NCBI RefSeq assembly: GCF_016786325.1
Contig: NZ_JADWYU010000196.1
Location: 1 to 64,000 of the forward strand
Length of the DNA stretch: 64,000 nucleotides
Reading direction: 5' to 3'
Source of the DNA: Frankia nepalensis
GTDB lineage: Bacteria; Actinomycetota; Actinomycetes; Frankiales; Frankiaceae
In this document: piece after piece, positions 1-10,317 of the stretch
Numbering within the stretch: the first letter of the stretch is position 1
Layout: each line of letters opens with the position of its first letter
Program-made: the position numbers and the translations under genes
Notes under the pieces: generated by a model
Seen by the model: the letters and a program-made list of their open reading frames with translations, nothing else
What the model was told of the DNA's origin: nothing
The model's database searches: none

Positions 1-1919
1 GTCCCGGCCGGCCGCCTCGGCGGCGCGGCCGGGCCCGCCGGCCGCTGGCCAGCTCGCGGCGCCGGCTGCGGATCGGCGTCGTCGTGATGACCGTGATGCT
101 GCTGGCGCTGGCGGGCCGGCTGACCCAGCTGCAGGGGTTCGCCGCGGGGACCTACGCCGCGCAGGCCGAGCAGCAGCGGATGCAGGAGATCACGCTGCCG
201 GCGGTCCGTGGCAAGATCACTGACCGGTACGGCGCCACGCTCGCCCAGGACGTCGAAGCCAGGGCGGTCTACGCGGACCCGAGCAAGGTCACCAATCCCG
301 CCGCCACGGCGGCGAAGCTCAGCCCGCTGGTGGCCGTGCCGGCGGCCGACCTCGAGAAGAAGCTGACCCGCGACCGGAGCCTGCTGTTCGTCTACCTCGC
401 GCGGGGCCTGGACCCCGAGGTCGGCGACAAGGTGCGCAAGCTCGGCCTCGTCGGCGTCCACGTGCTCGACGAACGCCGCCGGGTCTACCCGAACGGCACG
501 GTCGCCGCGAACCTCGTCGGCTACACCCGTTTCGGCGAGGACGACCTGCTGGAGGGCAACGGCGGGCTCGAGATGGCCTACGACGCCACGCTGCGCGGGC
601 AGGAGGGCACCCGCCGGCTGGAGACCGACCCGGCCGGCCGGGAGATCCCGTCCGCGGGCAGCAGCGAGAAGGCCCCCCTGGAGGGCTCCGACCTGCGGCT
701 CACCCTGGACACGGACATCCAGTGGAACGCGCAGATGGCGCTCGCCGAGGGCGTGCGGGAGACCGAGGCCGCGGCCGGCACCATAGTGATCATGGATCCG
801 CGCACCGGGGACATCCTCGCGATGGCCGACGCGCCGGAGTTCGACCCGAACGACGTCGCGCACGCCAACCCGGAGGCGCTCGGCAACCGCGCCACCGGTC
901 AGGCGTTCGAGCCCGGCAGCGTGAACAAGGTCATCCCCATGGCCGCCGCCCTCGAACGCGGACTGATCACCCCGCAGACCCCGGTGACGGTGCCGCCCAG
1001 CATCCGCCGCGGCGGCTACGGCATCTCCGACGCGGAGACGCACGGCACGCTCCAGCTCACCGCCACCGGGGTGCTCGCCCACTCCAGCAACATCGGCACC
1101 GTGCTGATCTCCGAGAAGGTCGGTGCCGCGGGCCTGGAGGCGACGATGCGCGCCTTCGGGCTGGGTCAGCCCACCGGGCTCGGCTTCCCCGGCGAGGCCG
1201 GCGGGCAGCTGGCCAAGTCCGCCGACTGGTCCGCGTCGCAGGCCGCCACGATCGCGTACGGCCAGGGAACCACCGCGACCGCGCTCCAGCTGGCCTCGGT
1301 GTACGCGACCATCGCGAACGGCGGGGTGCGGATGACGCCGCGGCTCGTCGACGCCGTCGGCACGAGCGACGGCGAGATGGTGACGACCTCCCGGCAGCCC
1401 GGTACCCGGGTCGTGTCGGAGCGGACGGCGCGGACGCTGTCCGACATGCTCGAGCAGGTCACCACGTCGAGCGGCACGGCGCCGGTGGCCGCGGTGCCCG
1501 GCTACCGGGTCGCGGGCAAGACCGGCACCGCCTACCAGGTCGACCCGACCTGCGGCTGCTACTACGGGTCGGACGGCATGCGGTACGTGTCGTCGTTCAT
1601 CGGGTTCGCCCCCGCCGACAACCCGCGGGTGGTGGTCGCGGTCGTCCTGGACAACGCGAAGAAGCAGTACTTCGGAGGCCTGGCCGCGGCGCCCGTCTTC
1701 AAGAAGGTGCTGACCTTCACCCTCGCGACGCTGGGCGTCCCGCCGGCCGGTTCCGCGCGCCCTGAGCTCCCGCTCGTCCAGCCGGGCGCCGCCCCCGACG
1801 GCGAGCAGGCCGGCGGCACGGTGCCCACCGCCCCGGGCGGCCAGCCCACCGGGGAGCAGGCCAGCCCACCGACGACCGCGACAGACCGGGCGCCGGACGC
1901 GGCACCGGACAGCGGGTGA
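1..1919 (+). CDS. ftsI: Class B penicillin-binding protein FtsI (septal transpeptidase), 5' end missing
   Basis: This is the cell-division transpeptidase that cross-links septal peptidoglycan outside the membrane. The frame is open from base 3 to the stop at 1919. A GTG at 84 would be a possible start, but it lies inside the transmembrane helix (RLRIGVVVMTVMLLALAG), so the true start is upstream of the window. The N-terminal dimerisation domain follows the helix. The transpeptidase domain shows all three catalytic motifs: SVNK with the acyl-ester serine at 918, SSN at 1083-1091 and KTGT at 1518-1529. After the catalytic domain comes a Pro/Gly/Thr-rich tail of about 60 residues, common in actinobacterial FtsI. 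It is the first gene of the dcw cluster here; murE follows after 194 bases that contain a stem-loop. Confidence 0.93.
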   Translation, partial: PGRPPRRRGRARRPLASSRRRLRIGVVVMTVMLLALAGRLTQLQGFAAGTYAAQAEQQRMQEITLPAVRGKITDRYGATLAQDVEARAVYADPSKVTNPAATAAKLSPLVAVPAADLEKKLTRDRSLLFVYLARGLDPEVGDKVRKLGLVGVHVLDERRRVYPNGTVAANLVGYTRFGEDDLLEGNGGLEMAYDATLRGQEGTRRLETDPAGREIPSAGSSEKAPLEGSDLRLTLDTDIQWNAQMALAEGVRETEAAAGTIVIMDPRTGDILAMADAPEFDPNDVAHANPEALGNRATGQAFEPGSVNKVIPMAAALERGLITPQTPVTVPPSIRRGGYGISDAETHGTLQLTATGVLAHSSNIGTVLISEKVGAAGLEATMRAFGLGQPTGLGFPGEAGGQLAKSADWSASQAATIAYGQGTTATALQLASVYATIANGGVRMTPRLVDAVGTSDGEMVTTSRQPGTRVVSERTARTLSDMLEQVTTSSGTAPVAAVPGYRVAGKTGTAYQVDPTCGCYYGSDGMRYVSSFIGFAPADNPRVVVAVVLDNAKKQYFGGLAAAPVFKKVLTFTLATLGVPPAGSARPELPLVQPGAAPDGEQAGGTVPTAPGGQPTGEQASPPTTATDRAPDAAPDSG

Positions 1920-1951
1920 CCCGCGCCCGCCCGCCGGCTCGCCGGGCCGGC

Positions 1952-1977
1952 GGCGGCCACGGCCGGCTGTGGCCGCC
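1952..1977 (+). terminator. Stem-loop between ftsI and murE
   Basis: A perfect 9-bp inverted repeat (GGCGGCCAC at 1952-1960 and GTGGCCGCC at 1969-1977) with an 8-base loop sits 33 bases after the ftsI stop. There is no T-tract, so it could be a GC-rich attenuating hairpin or an mRNA-stabilising structure rather than a classical terminator. Confidence 0.35.
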
Positions 1978-2113
1978 CGTCCCGGGGCGCGGCCGGCCGA
2001 CCGGCACGGACAGGTGTGACATTTCCCGCGCCTTCCTGACAGGTCGCGGTCCCGTGGAACGACACCCTGAGCAGGCGTGAGGGCGTGACCGGTGCCCTAC
2101 TAAGGTCGACGGC

Positions 2114-3793
2114 GTGACCCCTCCGGCACCCCGACCGGCCCACCCGCCGGCGCGGACCCTCACCGAGCTGCGCGGCCTGCTCGCCGGGCTCGGCAGCCTC
2201 CCGCCGACCGCCGAACCGGCCGTCGGCGCCGCCGGCCCGCCCGCCACGCGTGGTGAGGTCGTACTGCGCGGCGTCACCCACGACTCCCGCGCGGTCCGGC
2301 CCGGTGACCTGTACGCCGCGCTGCCCGGGGCCCACGCGCACGGCGCCGACTTCGCGACCGCCGCGGCCGCGGCCGGCGCCGCCGCGGTGCTGACCGACGC
2401 CGCCGGTGCCGCCGCGCTCGCCGGCCGGCTGGACGCGCCCGTGCTCGCGACCACGAACCCGCGCCGCGACCTCGCCCAGATCGCCGACTGGCTCTACGAC
2501 CAGCCGTCGCGCAAGCTCACCCTGCTGGGCGTCACCGGTACGAACGGCAAGACCACCTCGGCCTTCCTCGTCGACGCGGGCCTGCGGGCCGCCGGGCACC
2601 GCACCGGCCTGCTCGGCACCGTCGAGACCCGGATCGGCGACGAGCGCCTCTCCTCGGCGCGGACCACGCCGGAGTCCGCCGACCTGCAGGCGCTGTTCGC
2701 GGTGATGGTCGAGCGCGGGGTCACCGCCGCCACGATGGAGGTCTCCAGCCACGCGCTCGCCCAGCACCGCGTCGACGGCCTGCGGTTCGCCGGCGCGCTG
2801 TTCACCAACCTGAGCCAGGACCACCTCGACTACCACCCGACGATGCGGGACTACTTCGAGGCCAAGGCGACGCTGTTCGAACCGGCGCGCAGCGCGGTCT
2901 CGGTGATCGGCGTCGACCCGGCCTCCGGCGACTGGGGGCGCAGGCTCGCCGACCGCGTCCCGGGAGCGCTCACCTTCGCGCCCGCGCCGCCGGCCGACTG
3001 GTGGGCCGAAGACCTGGTCGTCAGCGAGCGGGGCAGCACGTTCACCGCGCGGGGGCCCCGGGGTTCCGCGCAGGTCGGCGCGGGCGAAACGGATCCGGGA
3101 GGTCCGGGGCTCGCCGTGCCGGTCCGGGTCGGGCTGCCGGGGCGGTTCAACGTCGTCAACGCGCTCGGCGCGCTCGCGCTGCTGGTCGCCGCCGGCGTGC
3201 CCGCCGAGGCCGCGGCGGAGGGGATCGGCGAGCTCACCGGCGTCCCCGGGCGGATGGAGCGGGTCGAGGCCGGCCAGCCCTACCTCGCGCTCGTCGACTA
3301 CGCGCACACCCCGGACGCGGTGGAGACCGTGCTCGGCTCCGTGCGGGGCCTCGTCGAGGGCCGGCTCATCGTCGTGCTCGGCTGCGGGGGGGACCGGGAC
3401 AGGGCCAAACGCCCGCTCATGGGCGCCGCGGCGGCCCGGCTGGCGGACCTCGCGTTCTTCACGAACGACAACCCGCGCTCCGAGGACCCGGCGGAGATCC
3501 TCGTCCAGATGACGGCCGGGGTCGCCAGGGCCGGCACGTCGGCGGCGAAGGTGACGGTCATCCAGGACCGCGCGGAGGCGATCGCGGCGGCGGTCGCCGA
3601 GGCCGGCCCCGGCGACGCGGTCGTCGTCGCCGGCAAGGGCCACGAGCGTGGCCAGGAGCAGGACGGGGTGGTGACTGCGTTCGACGACCGGGAGGCGCTG
3701 GCCGCGGCCATCGCCAGCGCGCTGGCCGCCGGGCCGGCGGCGCCCGCGGGTGGCCGCCCGTCGCCCGCGGGCGGTCAGGCGGCGGGCCGATGA
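2114..3793 (+). CDS. murE: UDP-N-acetylmuramoyl-tripeptide synthetase MurE (meso-diaminopimelate-adding)
   Basis: Cytoplasmic ATP-dependent ligase that adds the third residue to UDP-MurNAc-L-Ala-D-Glu. The 559-residue product has the N-terminal MurE substrate domain (THDSRAVRPGDLY), the ATP loop [10 protein letters not shown], the TTPES substrate segment, the YFEAKATLF segment with the usually carbamylated lysine, and the DNPRSEDP motif. In this family DNPR marks meso-DAP rather than lysine specificity, which fits actinobacterial DAP-type wall. The GTG start at 2114 follows a 194-base gap after ftsI. The last four bases overlap murF (ATGA), indicating translational coupling. The C-terminus carries a short Gly/Pro/Ala-rich tail. 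Confidence 0.94.
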   Translation: MTPPAPRPAHPPARTLTELRGLLAGLGSLPPTAEPAVGAAGPPATRGEVVLRGVTHDSRAVRPGDLYAALPGAHAHGADFATAAAAAGAAAVLTDAAGAAALAGRLDAPVLATTNPRRDLAQIADWLYDQPSRKLTLLGVTGTNGKTTSAFLVDAGLRAAGHRTGLLGTVETRIGDERLSSARTTPESADLQALFAVMVERGVTAATMEVSSHALAQHRVDGLRFAGALFTNLSQDHLDYHPTMRDYFEAKATLFEPARSAVSVIGVDPASGDWGRRLADRVPGALTFAPAPPADWWAEDLVVSERGSTFTARGPRGSAQVGAGETDPGGPGLAVPVRVGLPGRFNVVNALGALALLVAAGVPAEAAAEGIGELTGVPGRMERVEAGQPYLALVDYAHTPDAVETVLGSVRGLVEGRLIVVLGCGGDRDRAKRPLMGAAAARLADLAFFTNDNPRSEDPAEILVQMTAGVARAGTSAAKVTVIQDRAEAIAAAVAEAGPGDAVVVAGKGHERGQEQDGVVTAFDDREALAAAIASALAAGPAAPAGGRPSPAGGQAAGR

Positions 3794-5286
3794 TCCCGCT
3801 GACCCTGGCCGAGGTGGCCGGAGCCACCGACGGCCGGCTGGGCGGTGGCGCCGACCCGGCGGCGTTGGTCACCTCCGTCGTCGTCGACTCCCGGCTGGTC
3901 CGGCCGGGCTCGCTGTTCGTCGCGCTGCCGGGTGCCCGGGCCGACGGCCATGACTTCGCCGCCTCCGCGGTCGCCGCCGGGGCGGTCGCGGTGCTCGCCG
4001 CCCGGCCGGTCGACGTGCCGGCCGTGCTGGTGGCCGACCCCGCCCTCGGGCTGGTGAGGCTCGCCGGGCACGCGCGGACGCTCGCGAAGGCCACGGTGCT
4101 GGCGGTCACCGGCTCCTCCGGCAAGACCACCACCAAGGACCTGCTCGCCGACCTGCTCGGCACCCTCGGCCCGACGATCGCGCCTCCCGGCTCGTTCAAC
4201 AACGAGATCGGGCTGCCGTTGACGCTGCTGCGCCTGGAGGCGGACACCGAGTACGCGGCGCTGGAGATGGGCGCCCGAGGCCTCGGCCACATCGCGACGC
4301 TGTGCGCGATCGCCAGGCCCCACGTCGGCCTCGTGCTCAACGTCGGCTCCGCGCACGTCGGCGAGTACGCCGACGGGCGGGCCGGGATCGCCGCGGCCAA
4401 GGGCGAGCTCGCCGAGGCCGCCAGTGACGTCGCGGTGCTCAACGCCGACGACGAGCTGGTCGCCGGGATGCGCCCGCGGGCCGCCGGCCGGGTGGTGACG
4501 TTCGGGACCGCTCCGGGCGCCGACGTGCGCGCCGAGCGGGTCGAGATCGACCACGCCGGCCGGGCGTCGTTCGACCTGGTCGCCGGCGGCGAGCGGCACC
4601 GGGTGGCGCTGGCGCTGGTCGGCGCGCACCAGGTCTCCAACGCGCTCGCCGCCGCGGCCGCCGCCTGGGCCGTCGGGATGGCGCCCGCCGCCGCGGCGAC
4701 GGCGCTGGCCGCGGCCCGGCCGCGCAGCCGCTGGCGGATGGAGGTGACCACGACCGCCGGTGGGCTCGTCGTCGTCAACGACGCCTACAACGCCAACCCG
4801 GAGTCGATGCGCGCCGCGCTGCGCGCGCTCGCCGACCTGGGCCGGGCACCCGCCGAGCCGGCGCTCGGCCGGGCGGACGGGCCGGTGACCGGGGCGGGCC
4901 GACGGCGGACGTGGGCCGTGCTCGGCCCGATGGCCGAGCTCGGCGCCGCCGCCGACGGCGAGCACGCCGAGCTCGGTGCCTTCGCGGCCGGGCTCGGGAT
5001 CGACCGGGTGGTGGTCGTCGCCGAGGCGGCCCGGCCGCTCGCCGCCGCGGCCGAGGCGGCCGGGACGCGGGTCGACTGGGTCGCCGACGTCGACGCGGCG
5101 GTCGCGCTGCTCGCCGACGCCACGCCGGGCGCCGGAGACGTCGTGCTGGTCAAGGCCAGCCGGTCGTACGGCCTGGAACGGGTCGCGCGGGCACTCACCG
5201 AGGCCGCGGGATCTGGCGGGCCCGGGGCCGGCGAGGCCGGCGCCGGGGCTGGAAGGAACGCACAGACGGCGGAACCAACGCCGTGA
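3790..5286 (+). CDS. murF: UDP-N-acetylmuramoyl-tripeptide--D-alanyl-D-alanine ligase MurF
   Basis: Adds D-Ala-D-Ala to the UDP-MurNAc tripeptide, completing the cytoplasmic pentapeptide precursor. The product is 498 residues. It opens MIPLTLAEVAGATDG, then shows VVDSRLVRPGSLFVALPG (N-terminal domain), the ATP loop TGSSGKTTTKD, SFNNEIGLPLTLL, and the Mur C-terminal domain with NDAYNANPESMRAAL. The open frame extends upstream into murE, but the ATG at 3790 overlapping the murE stop as ATGA is clearly the real start because the family N-terminus begins there. The tail after about residue 480 is low-complexity Gly/Ala. Confidence 0.94.
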   Translation: MIPLTLAEVAGATDGRLGGGADPAALVTSVVVDSRLVRPGSLFVALPGARADGHDFAASAVAAGAVAVLAARPVDVPAVLVADPALGLVRLAGHARTLAKATVLAVTGSSGKTTTKDLLADLLGTLGPTIAPPGSFNNEIGLPLTLLRLEADTEYAALEMGARGLGHIATLCAIARPHVGLVLNVGSAHVGEYADGRAGIAAAKGELAEAASDVAVLNADDELVAGMRPRAAGRVVTFGTAPGADVRAERVEIDHAGRASFDLVAGGERHRVALALVGAHQVSNALAAAAAAWAVGMAPAAAATALAAARPRSRWRMEVTTTAGGLVVVNDAYNANPESMRAALRALADLGRAPAEPALGRADGPVTGAGRRRTWAVLGPMAELGAAADGEHAELGAFAAGLGIDRVVVVAEAARPLAAAAEAAGTRVDWVADVDAAVALLADATPGAGDVVLVKASRSYGLERVARALTEAAGSGGPGAGEAGAGAGRNAQTAEPTP

Positions 5287-5377
5287 TCGAGGGGACGTGG
5301 GAAAAGTTGTTTAGCAGGGCCCGCGGGCCAGAGAAGGTGCCGGCGGTCACGAGGCCAGCCGACCGGGGCGGCCACGG

Positions 5378-6445
5378 GTGAGAGGTGTTCTCGTCGCGGC
5401 TTCGGTCGCGTTGGTCGTGTCGCTGCTGGGCACGCCCTGGGTCATCAAGCTGTTCCGCCGGCAGGGTTATGGCCAGGAGATCCGCGAGGACGGGCCGTCG
5501 ACCCACCTGAAGAAGCGCGGGACGCCGACCATGGGCGGCACCGTCATCGTCATCGCCACCCTGGTTGGCTACTTCATCGCCCACCTGGCCACCGGCGCGG
5601 GGTTCACCGCGTCCGGCCTCCTGGTGATCATGGTGATGGCCGGGCTCGGTGTCGTCGGTTTCCTCGACGACTACATCAAGATCCGCAAGCAGCGCAGCCT
5701 CGGCCTGACCGCGCGGATGAAGTTCGCCGGCCAGGCAGCCGTCGCGCTCGCGTTCGGCCTGCTGGCCGTGCGGTTCAAGAACTCCGACGGGCTGCTGCCC
5801 GGGTCCACCTTCATCTCGGTCGTCCGGGACACCGAGATCTCGGTCGGGATCATCGGTTTCCCGCTGCTCGCCTGGATGATCATCGCGGCGACCTCGAACG
5901 CGGTGAACCTGACCGACGGCCTCGACGGCCTCGCCGCCGGGACCTCGGCGATGGTGTTCGGCGCCTACGTGGTGATCTCGTTCTGGCAGTTCGGCAACCT
6001 GTGTTCGGCCGGGCTCGAGCCGGGGTGCTACTCCGTGCGCGATCCGCTGGACGTGGCGCTGGTGGCGGCGGCGGCGATGGGGGCCTGTTTCGGGTTCCTG
6101 TGGTGGAACGCCAGTCCGGCGAAGATCTTCATGGGGGACACCGGCTCGCTCGCCCTCGGCGGCGCGTTCGCGGCCATCGCCATCGTCAGCCGCACCGAGC
6201 TGCTGCTGTTCGTGCTCGGCGGGCTCTTCGTCATCGAGACGGTGTCGGTCATCCTGCAGGTCGCCGGCTTCAAGCTGACCAAGAAGCGGATCTTCAACAT
6301 GGCGCCGATCCATCACCATTTCGAGCTCGCCGAGTGGCCGGAGACGACGGTCATCATCCGGTTCTGGATCGTCTCCGGCCTCGCGGTCGCGTTCGGGCTC
6401 GGCCTGTTCTACGCGGAGTTCCTCTCCCATGGCGGCCATCTGTGA
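5378..6445 (+). CDS. mraY: Phospho-N-acetylmuramoyl-pentapeptide transferase MraY
   Basis: Integral membrane enzyme that transfers phospho-MurNAc-pentapeptide to undecaprenyl phosphate, forming lipid I. The 355-residue product has about ten hydrophobic segments and the family motifs: [10 protein letters not shown] near the N-terminus, the catalytic FLDDYIK aspartates, [10 protein letters not shown], and [10 protein letters not shown] near the C-terminus. The start is GTG at 5378, 91 bases after murF. The stop overlaps the murD GTG as GTGA. Confidence 0.95.
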   Translation: MRGVLVAASVALVVSLLGTPWVIKLFRRQGYGQEIREDGPSTHLKKRGTPTMGGTVIVIATLVGYFIAHLATGAGFTASGLLVIMVMAGLGVVGFLDDYIKIRKQRSLGLTARMKFAGQAAVALAFGLLAVRFKNSDGLLPGSTFISVVRDTEISVGIIGFPLLAWMIIAATSNAVNLTDGLDGLAAGTSAMVFGAYVVISFWQFGNLCSAGLEPGCYSVRDPLDVALVAAAAMGACFGFLWWNASPAKIFMGDTGSLALGGAFAAIAIVSRTELLLFVLGGLFVIETVSVILQVAGFKLTKKRIFNMAPIHHHFELAEWPETTVIIRFWIVSGLAVAFGLGLFYAEFLSHGGHL

Positions 6446-7953
6446 CCGCCGCTGACGTACCGACCGGCGTCGGCGTCACCGGCGTCGACGACGTCAAGGG
6501 CGTCCCGGTGACGGTCGTCGGCGTCGGGGTCTCCGGCGCCGCGGCCGCGCTCGCGCTCGTCGAGCTCGGCGCCCAGGTGCACGCCGTCGACGCCGGGGAC
6601 GGCGAGCAGGCCCGCGCCGCCGCGGCCGAGCTGCGCGCCGCCGGCGCGCGGGTCACCCTCGGCGGGCTGCCGGCCGAGCCCGGCGCGGCCCGGCTGGTGG
6701 TCACCTCGCCCGGCGTCCCGCCGGGCACGCCGCTGCTCGCCGCGGCCCGCGCCGCGGGGATACCGGTCTGGGGGGAGGTCGAGCTCGGCTGGCGGATCCG
6801 GCCGGGCGCCCGCTGGCTCGCCGTCACCGGGACGAACGGCAAGACCACGACCACCGAGATGCTCGGCGCGATCCTCGCCGCGGACGGCCGGCGGTCCACG
6901 ACCGCCGGCAACATCGGCACCCCGGTCGTCACCGCCGCGCTGGCCGAGCCGCCCTACGACACGCTCGCCGTGGAACTGTCCAGCTTCCAGCTGCACTACA
7001 CCGACACGGCCGCCCCGATCGCCGCCGCGGTCCTCAACGTGGCGCCTGACCACCTCGACTGGCACGGCGGCCCGGACGGCTACGCGGCCGACAAGGCCCG
7101 GATCTGGCGGCACCCGGGCACCATCGCCGTCGGTAACGCCGACGACCCGGTCAGCGCGGCGCTGCTCGCCCGCGCGCCGGGCCGGCGGGTCACCTTCGGG
7201 CTGGACCCGGCCACCGCGGACGTGACGGTCGTCGACGGCGAGCTGGTCGACCGGGCCTTCGACGGCGGGCCGCTGCTCGCCGTCGCCGACCTGCTCGCGG
7301 GTGGCCCGGCCGATCCCGCTGGCGGGCCGCCCGCGGGGGGGAGGCCTCCCGGAGCTCGGGCGCCCTCCGCGGGCGGCGCCGCGGGACCCGGGCGCCACCT
7401 GATCGCGAACGCGCTCGCCGCGGCGGCGCTCGCGCGCGCCGACGGGGTCGCGCCCGCCGCCATCGCCGAGGCGCTCGCCGCCTACCGGCCGGGGGCGCAC
7501 CGCGACGCCCATGTCGTCACCGTCGACGGCGTGCGCTACGTCGACGACAGCAAGGCGACCAACCCGCACGCGGCCCTCGCGTCGCTGACCGCCTACCCGT
7601 CGGTGGTGTGGATCGCCGGCGGGCTGAACAAGGGGCTCGCCTTCGACGAACTGGTCGCGGCGGCCCGCGACCGGCTGCGCGCGGTGGTCCTGATCGGGCG
7701 GTGCGCGGACGAGATCGAGGCGGCTCTCGCCCGACACGCCCCCGATGTCCCCGTGGAACGGGCCGCTGGCATGGACGATGCGGTGGAGGCCGCGGCGAGG
7801 CTCGCCCGGGCGGGCGACACGGTACTGCTCGCGCCCGCCGCCGCCTCGATGGACATGTTCCGCGACTATGCCGAGCGTGGCGATCTGTTCGCCGCGGCGG
7901 CGAGTCGTCGGGGGAGCGACGTCTCCCCGGGTGGGCAGAGTCGAGGAGGCTAG
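6442..7953 (+). CDS. murD: UDP-N-acetylmuramoylalanine--D-glutamate ligase MurD
   Basis: Cytoplasmic ligase adding D-glutamate to UDP-MurNAc-L-Ala. The open frame starts far upstream inside mraY. The GTG at 6442, overlapping the mraY stop as GTGA, places the Rossmann-like N-terminus ([17 protein letters not shown]) near residue 17. The ATP loop [12 protein letters not shown] and the [12 protein letters not shown] segment mark the central domain. [13 protein letters not shown] marks the substrate-binding C-terminal domain. The product is 503 residues, a little long for the family because of a Gly/Pro/Ala-rich insert near nt 7300-7390. ftsW starts eight bases after the stop. Confidence 0.93.
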   Translation: MTAADVPTGVGVTGVDDVKGVPVTVVGVGVSGAAAALALVELGAQVHAVDAGDGEQARAAAAELRAAGARVTLGGLPAEPGAARLVVTSPGVPPGTPLLAAARAAGIPVWGEVELGWRIRPGARWLAVTGTNGKTTTTEMLGAILAADGRRSTTAGNIGTPVVTAALAEPPYDTLAVELSSFQLHYTDTAAPIAAAVLNVAPDHLDWHGGPDGYAADKARIWRHPGTIAVGNADDPVSAALLARAPGRRVTFGLDPATADVTVVDGELVDRAFDGGPLLAVADLLAGGPADPAGGPPAGGRPPGARAPSAGGAAGPGRHLIANALAAAALARADGVAPAAIAEALAAYRPGAHRDAHVVTVDGVRYVDDSKATNPHAALASLTAYPSVVWIAGGLNKGLAFDELVAAARDRLRAVVLIGRCADEIEAALARHAPDVPVERAAGMDDAVEAAARLARAGDTVLLAPAAASMDMFRDYAERGDLFAAAASRRGSDVSPGGQSRGG

Positions 7954-7960
7954 CGGCACC

Positions 7961-10231
7961 GTGCGCGAGGCGCCGAGCACGAGATCGGGAGGCGGGGCCG
8001 GCTCCGGCCTCGGTCCGGCGTCCGGTCAGCGGGCCCGCGCCCGGACCGCCGAGGCCGGCCGAGCCGGCGCTGCCGGCCGGATCCGCGCTGAGGACGCGGT
8101 CCCGCCCGTGGGCGGCGCGGATCTTTCGAACCAGCCTCGCGGAACCGGCGGGAACCCCGGGCGCCGCCAGACCGGGAGAAACCCCGCGCCCGCGCGCCGG
8201 GAACGCTCGGCGCCGTCCCGGGAACCGGCCAGGCCCGCCGCCGGGCGGGACAGGGCCGCGCCGGCGCGCGAGGGCCGCCGGCCGAGGCCCGTGACGCTGC
8301 GTGACGCGATGGCGCCCGCGGTGGGGGCTCCCACGATCGGCAAGACGTCCGGGGCGGCTTCCTCGGCGGCGGCTTCTTCGAGGGCCGCGGAGCCGGGGCG
8401 GCGCCCGGCCCGGGCCGGGCAGCGCCGCGCCGTGCTGCGGGCGGTCCCCGACACGCCGGGTGTCCCGTTCGCCAAGCTGCCGCTGCTGGAGCGGCCGCTG
8501 GCGTCCTACTACCTGCTCGGCTCGTCGGCGGGCCTGCTGCTGCTGCTCGGCCTGGTGATGGTGCTCTCGGCGTCCAACGTGCGCTCGTTCGCCGACTTCG
8601 GCTCGTCCTACACGGTCTTCCTGCGGCAGGCCACCTGGATGGGCATCGGCCTGCCGATCCTGCTCGTCGCGAGCCGCACGCCGGTTCGGCTGTTCCGCCG
8701 GGCCGCCTACCCGCTGCTCGCCGTGACGCTGCTGATGCTCCTGCTCGTGCTCTCGCCGTTGGGCGTGTCGTCCAACGGTGCCCAGCGCTGGGTGGGCTTC
8801 GGGCCGCTCACGCTGCAGCCCAGCGAGCTGGCGAAGCTCGCGCTCGTGCTGTGGTCGGCGGACCTGCTCACCCGCAAGCGCCGCCTCCTCGGCGACTGGA
8901 AGCACCTGATCATCCCGATCGTGCCGGTGACGGTGTTCGTCGGCGGCCTGATCATGCTGCAGCCCGACATGGGTACCACGATCATCGCCTTCTCGGTGCT
9001 GTTCGTCGCGCTGTGGGTGGTGGGCACCCCGGGGCGGGTGTACGGCGCCCTGCTCGGGGTGATCGCGCTCGTCGCCACGGTGCTGGCGGTGATCGAGCCC
9101 TACCGGCTCGCGCGGCTGCTGTCCTACCGCGATCCGTTCGACGACGCCCAGGGCAGCGGCTGGCAGGCCGTGCACGGGATCTACGCGCTCGCCTCGGGTG
9201 GCTGGTGGGGAGAGGGTCTCGGGGCGTCCCGGGAGAAGTGGCCCGACCTGCTGCCCGCGCCCTACACCGACTTCATCCTCGCCATCCTCGGCGAGGAGCT
9301 GGGGCTGCTCGGGTGCCTGGTGGTGGTGACCCTGTTCGGCGTCTTCGGCTACGCCGGGCTGCGGGTGGCGCACCGCACGGACAACCACTTCGTCCGGCTG
9401 GCCGCCGCCGCGTCCACCGGCTGGATCCTCGCCCAGGCCGTGGTCAACATGGGCGCGGTCGTCGGCCTGCTGCCGATCACCGGCATCCCGCTGCCGCTGG
9501 TCTCGTTCGGCGGCTCGTCGCTGGTCCCGACCATGTTCTCGATCGGCATGCTGCTCGCGTTCGCCCGTTCGGAGCCGGCGGCGGCCCGGCTGCTGGCGGA
9601 GCGCGCCGAGGCGCGCAAGGCGGCCCGCCGCGCGCGGCGCGGGCGACGCGGCGCGGATGGCGCCGCCGGGCCGAAGCGGGCCCGCTTCTCCATCCACCGC
9701 GCGGGCCGGAGCGGTCCCGGCCCGCGCGCCGGCGGCTCGGGTCGCGCCGCCTCGGGCCGTGCGACCTCGGGCCGCGTGACGTCGGATCGCGCGCCCTCGG
9801 GCCGCGCTACGTCGGATCGCGCGACGCCGAGCCGTGCGGCGTCGGACCGCGCGGCGTCGAAGCGCGCGACCTCGGGCCGCCGTGACGCGGACGAGCGCGG
9901 CCCGCGCGGCGGCCGGGACCAGAGCGGCCGGGACCAGAAAGGCGGCACGGCGGGCCGAGCGCGTCCCCACGGCAGGGAGCCGGGCGACCGCGCCGAAACG
10001 GGGGCTGAGCCCGGGCCGGCGCGCGCCCGCCCGCGGGCCCGGCCTCGCGCCGGTGAGGGAGGCGCCCGGGAGGCCCGAGCCGCCCGTGGGGGCGCGGGCC
10101 GCCAGGGCACGGCGCGCCAGGCCGGAGCCGCCAGGGACACGGGTGGCGCGGCTCGCGGCCGGCGGAGCCCGGAGCCCGGGCCCTACCACCGTCCGCGCTC
10201 CGGACCGGACGGCCCGCCCGCGGCCGGCTGA
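7961..10231 (+). CDS. ftsW: Lipid II polymerase FtsW (SEDS family) with long disordered N- and C-terminal arms
   Basis: FtsW is the septal peptidoglycan glycosyltransferase that works with FtsI. The start GTG at 7961 is chosen because a GAGGAGG-like ribosome binding site lies at 7943-7949 and it clears the murD stop. The SEDS membrane domain runs from about residue 175 to 550. It contains the [30 protein letters not shown] and [12 protein letters not shown] segments typical of FtsW/RodA. It is flanked by a basic, Ser/Ala/Arg-rich N-terminal arm of about 170 residues. The C-terminal arm is about 200 residues and very rich in Arg, Gly and Ser, with short repeats such as SGRAT and SDRA. FtsW proteins are usually 400-550 residues, so the 756-residue length is due to these arms. 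Confidence 0.9.
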   Translation: MREAPSTRSGGGAGSGLGPASGQRARARTAEAGRAGAAGRIRAEDAVPPVGGADLSNQPRGTGGNPGRRQTGRNPAPARRERSAPSREPARPAAGRDRAAPAREGRRPRPVTLRDAMAPAVGAPTIGKTSGAASSAAASSRAAEPGRRPARAGQRRAVLRAVPDTPGVPFAKLPLLERPLASYYLLGSSAGLLLLLGLVMVLSASNVRSFADFGSSYTVFLRQATWMGIGLPILLVASRTPVRLFRRAAYPLLAVTLLMLLLVLSPLGVSSNGAQRWVGFGPLTLQPSELAKLALVLWSADLLTRKRRLLGDWKHLIIPIVPVTVFVGGLIMLQPDMGTTIIAFSVLFVALWVVGTPGRVYGALLGVIALVATVLAVIEPYRLARLLSYRDPFDDAQGSGWQAVHGIYALASGGWWGEGLGASREKWPDLLPAPYTDFILAILGEELGLLGCLVVVTLFGVFGYAGLRVAHRTDNHFVRLAAAASTGWILAQAVVNMGAVVGLLPITGIPLPLVSFGGSSLVPTMFSIGMLLAFARSEPAAARLLAERAEARKAARRARRGRRGADGAAGPKRARFSIHRAGRSGPGPRAGGSGRAASGRATSGRVTSDRAPSGRATSDRATPSRAASDRAASKRATSGRRDADERGPRGGRDQSGRDQKGGTAGRARPHGREPGDRAETGAEPGPARARPRARPRAGEGGAREARAARGGAGRQGTARQAGAARDTGGAARGRRSPEPGPYHRPRSGPDGPPAAG

Positions 10232-10317
10232 GGCCGCGCGGCGGCGCTTCTCGGACCCTTCGGGCGATCATGGACCGGCCGGTGGCGGGCGGCGGCCGAT
10301 GTGCCATCGTGGATTCG

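Noticed and set aside
1562-3643. A 693-codon minus-strand open frame across ftsI and murE
   Set aside because: It covers two clear genes with complete catalytic motifs on the plus strand and has low-complexity Arg/Gly sequence only.
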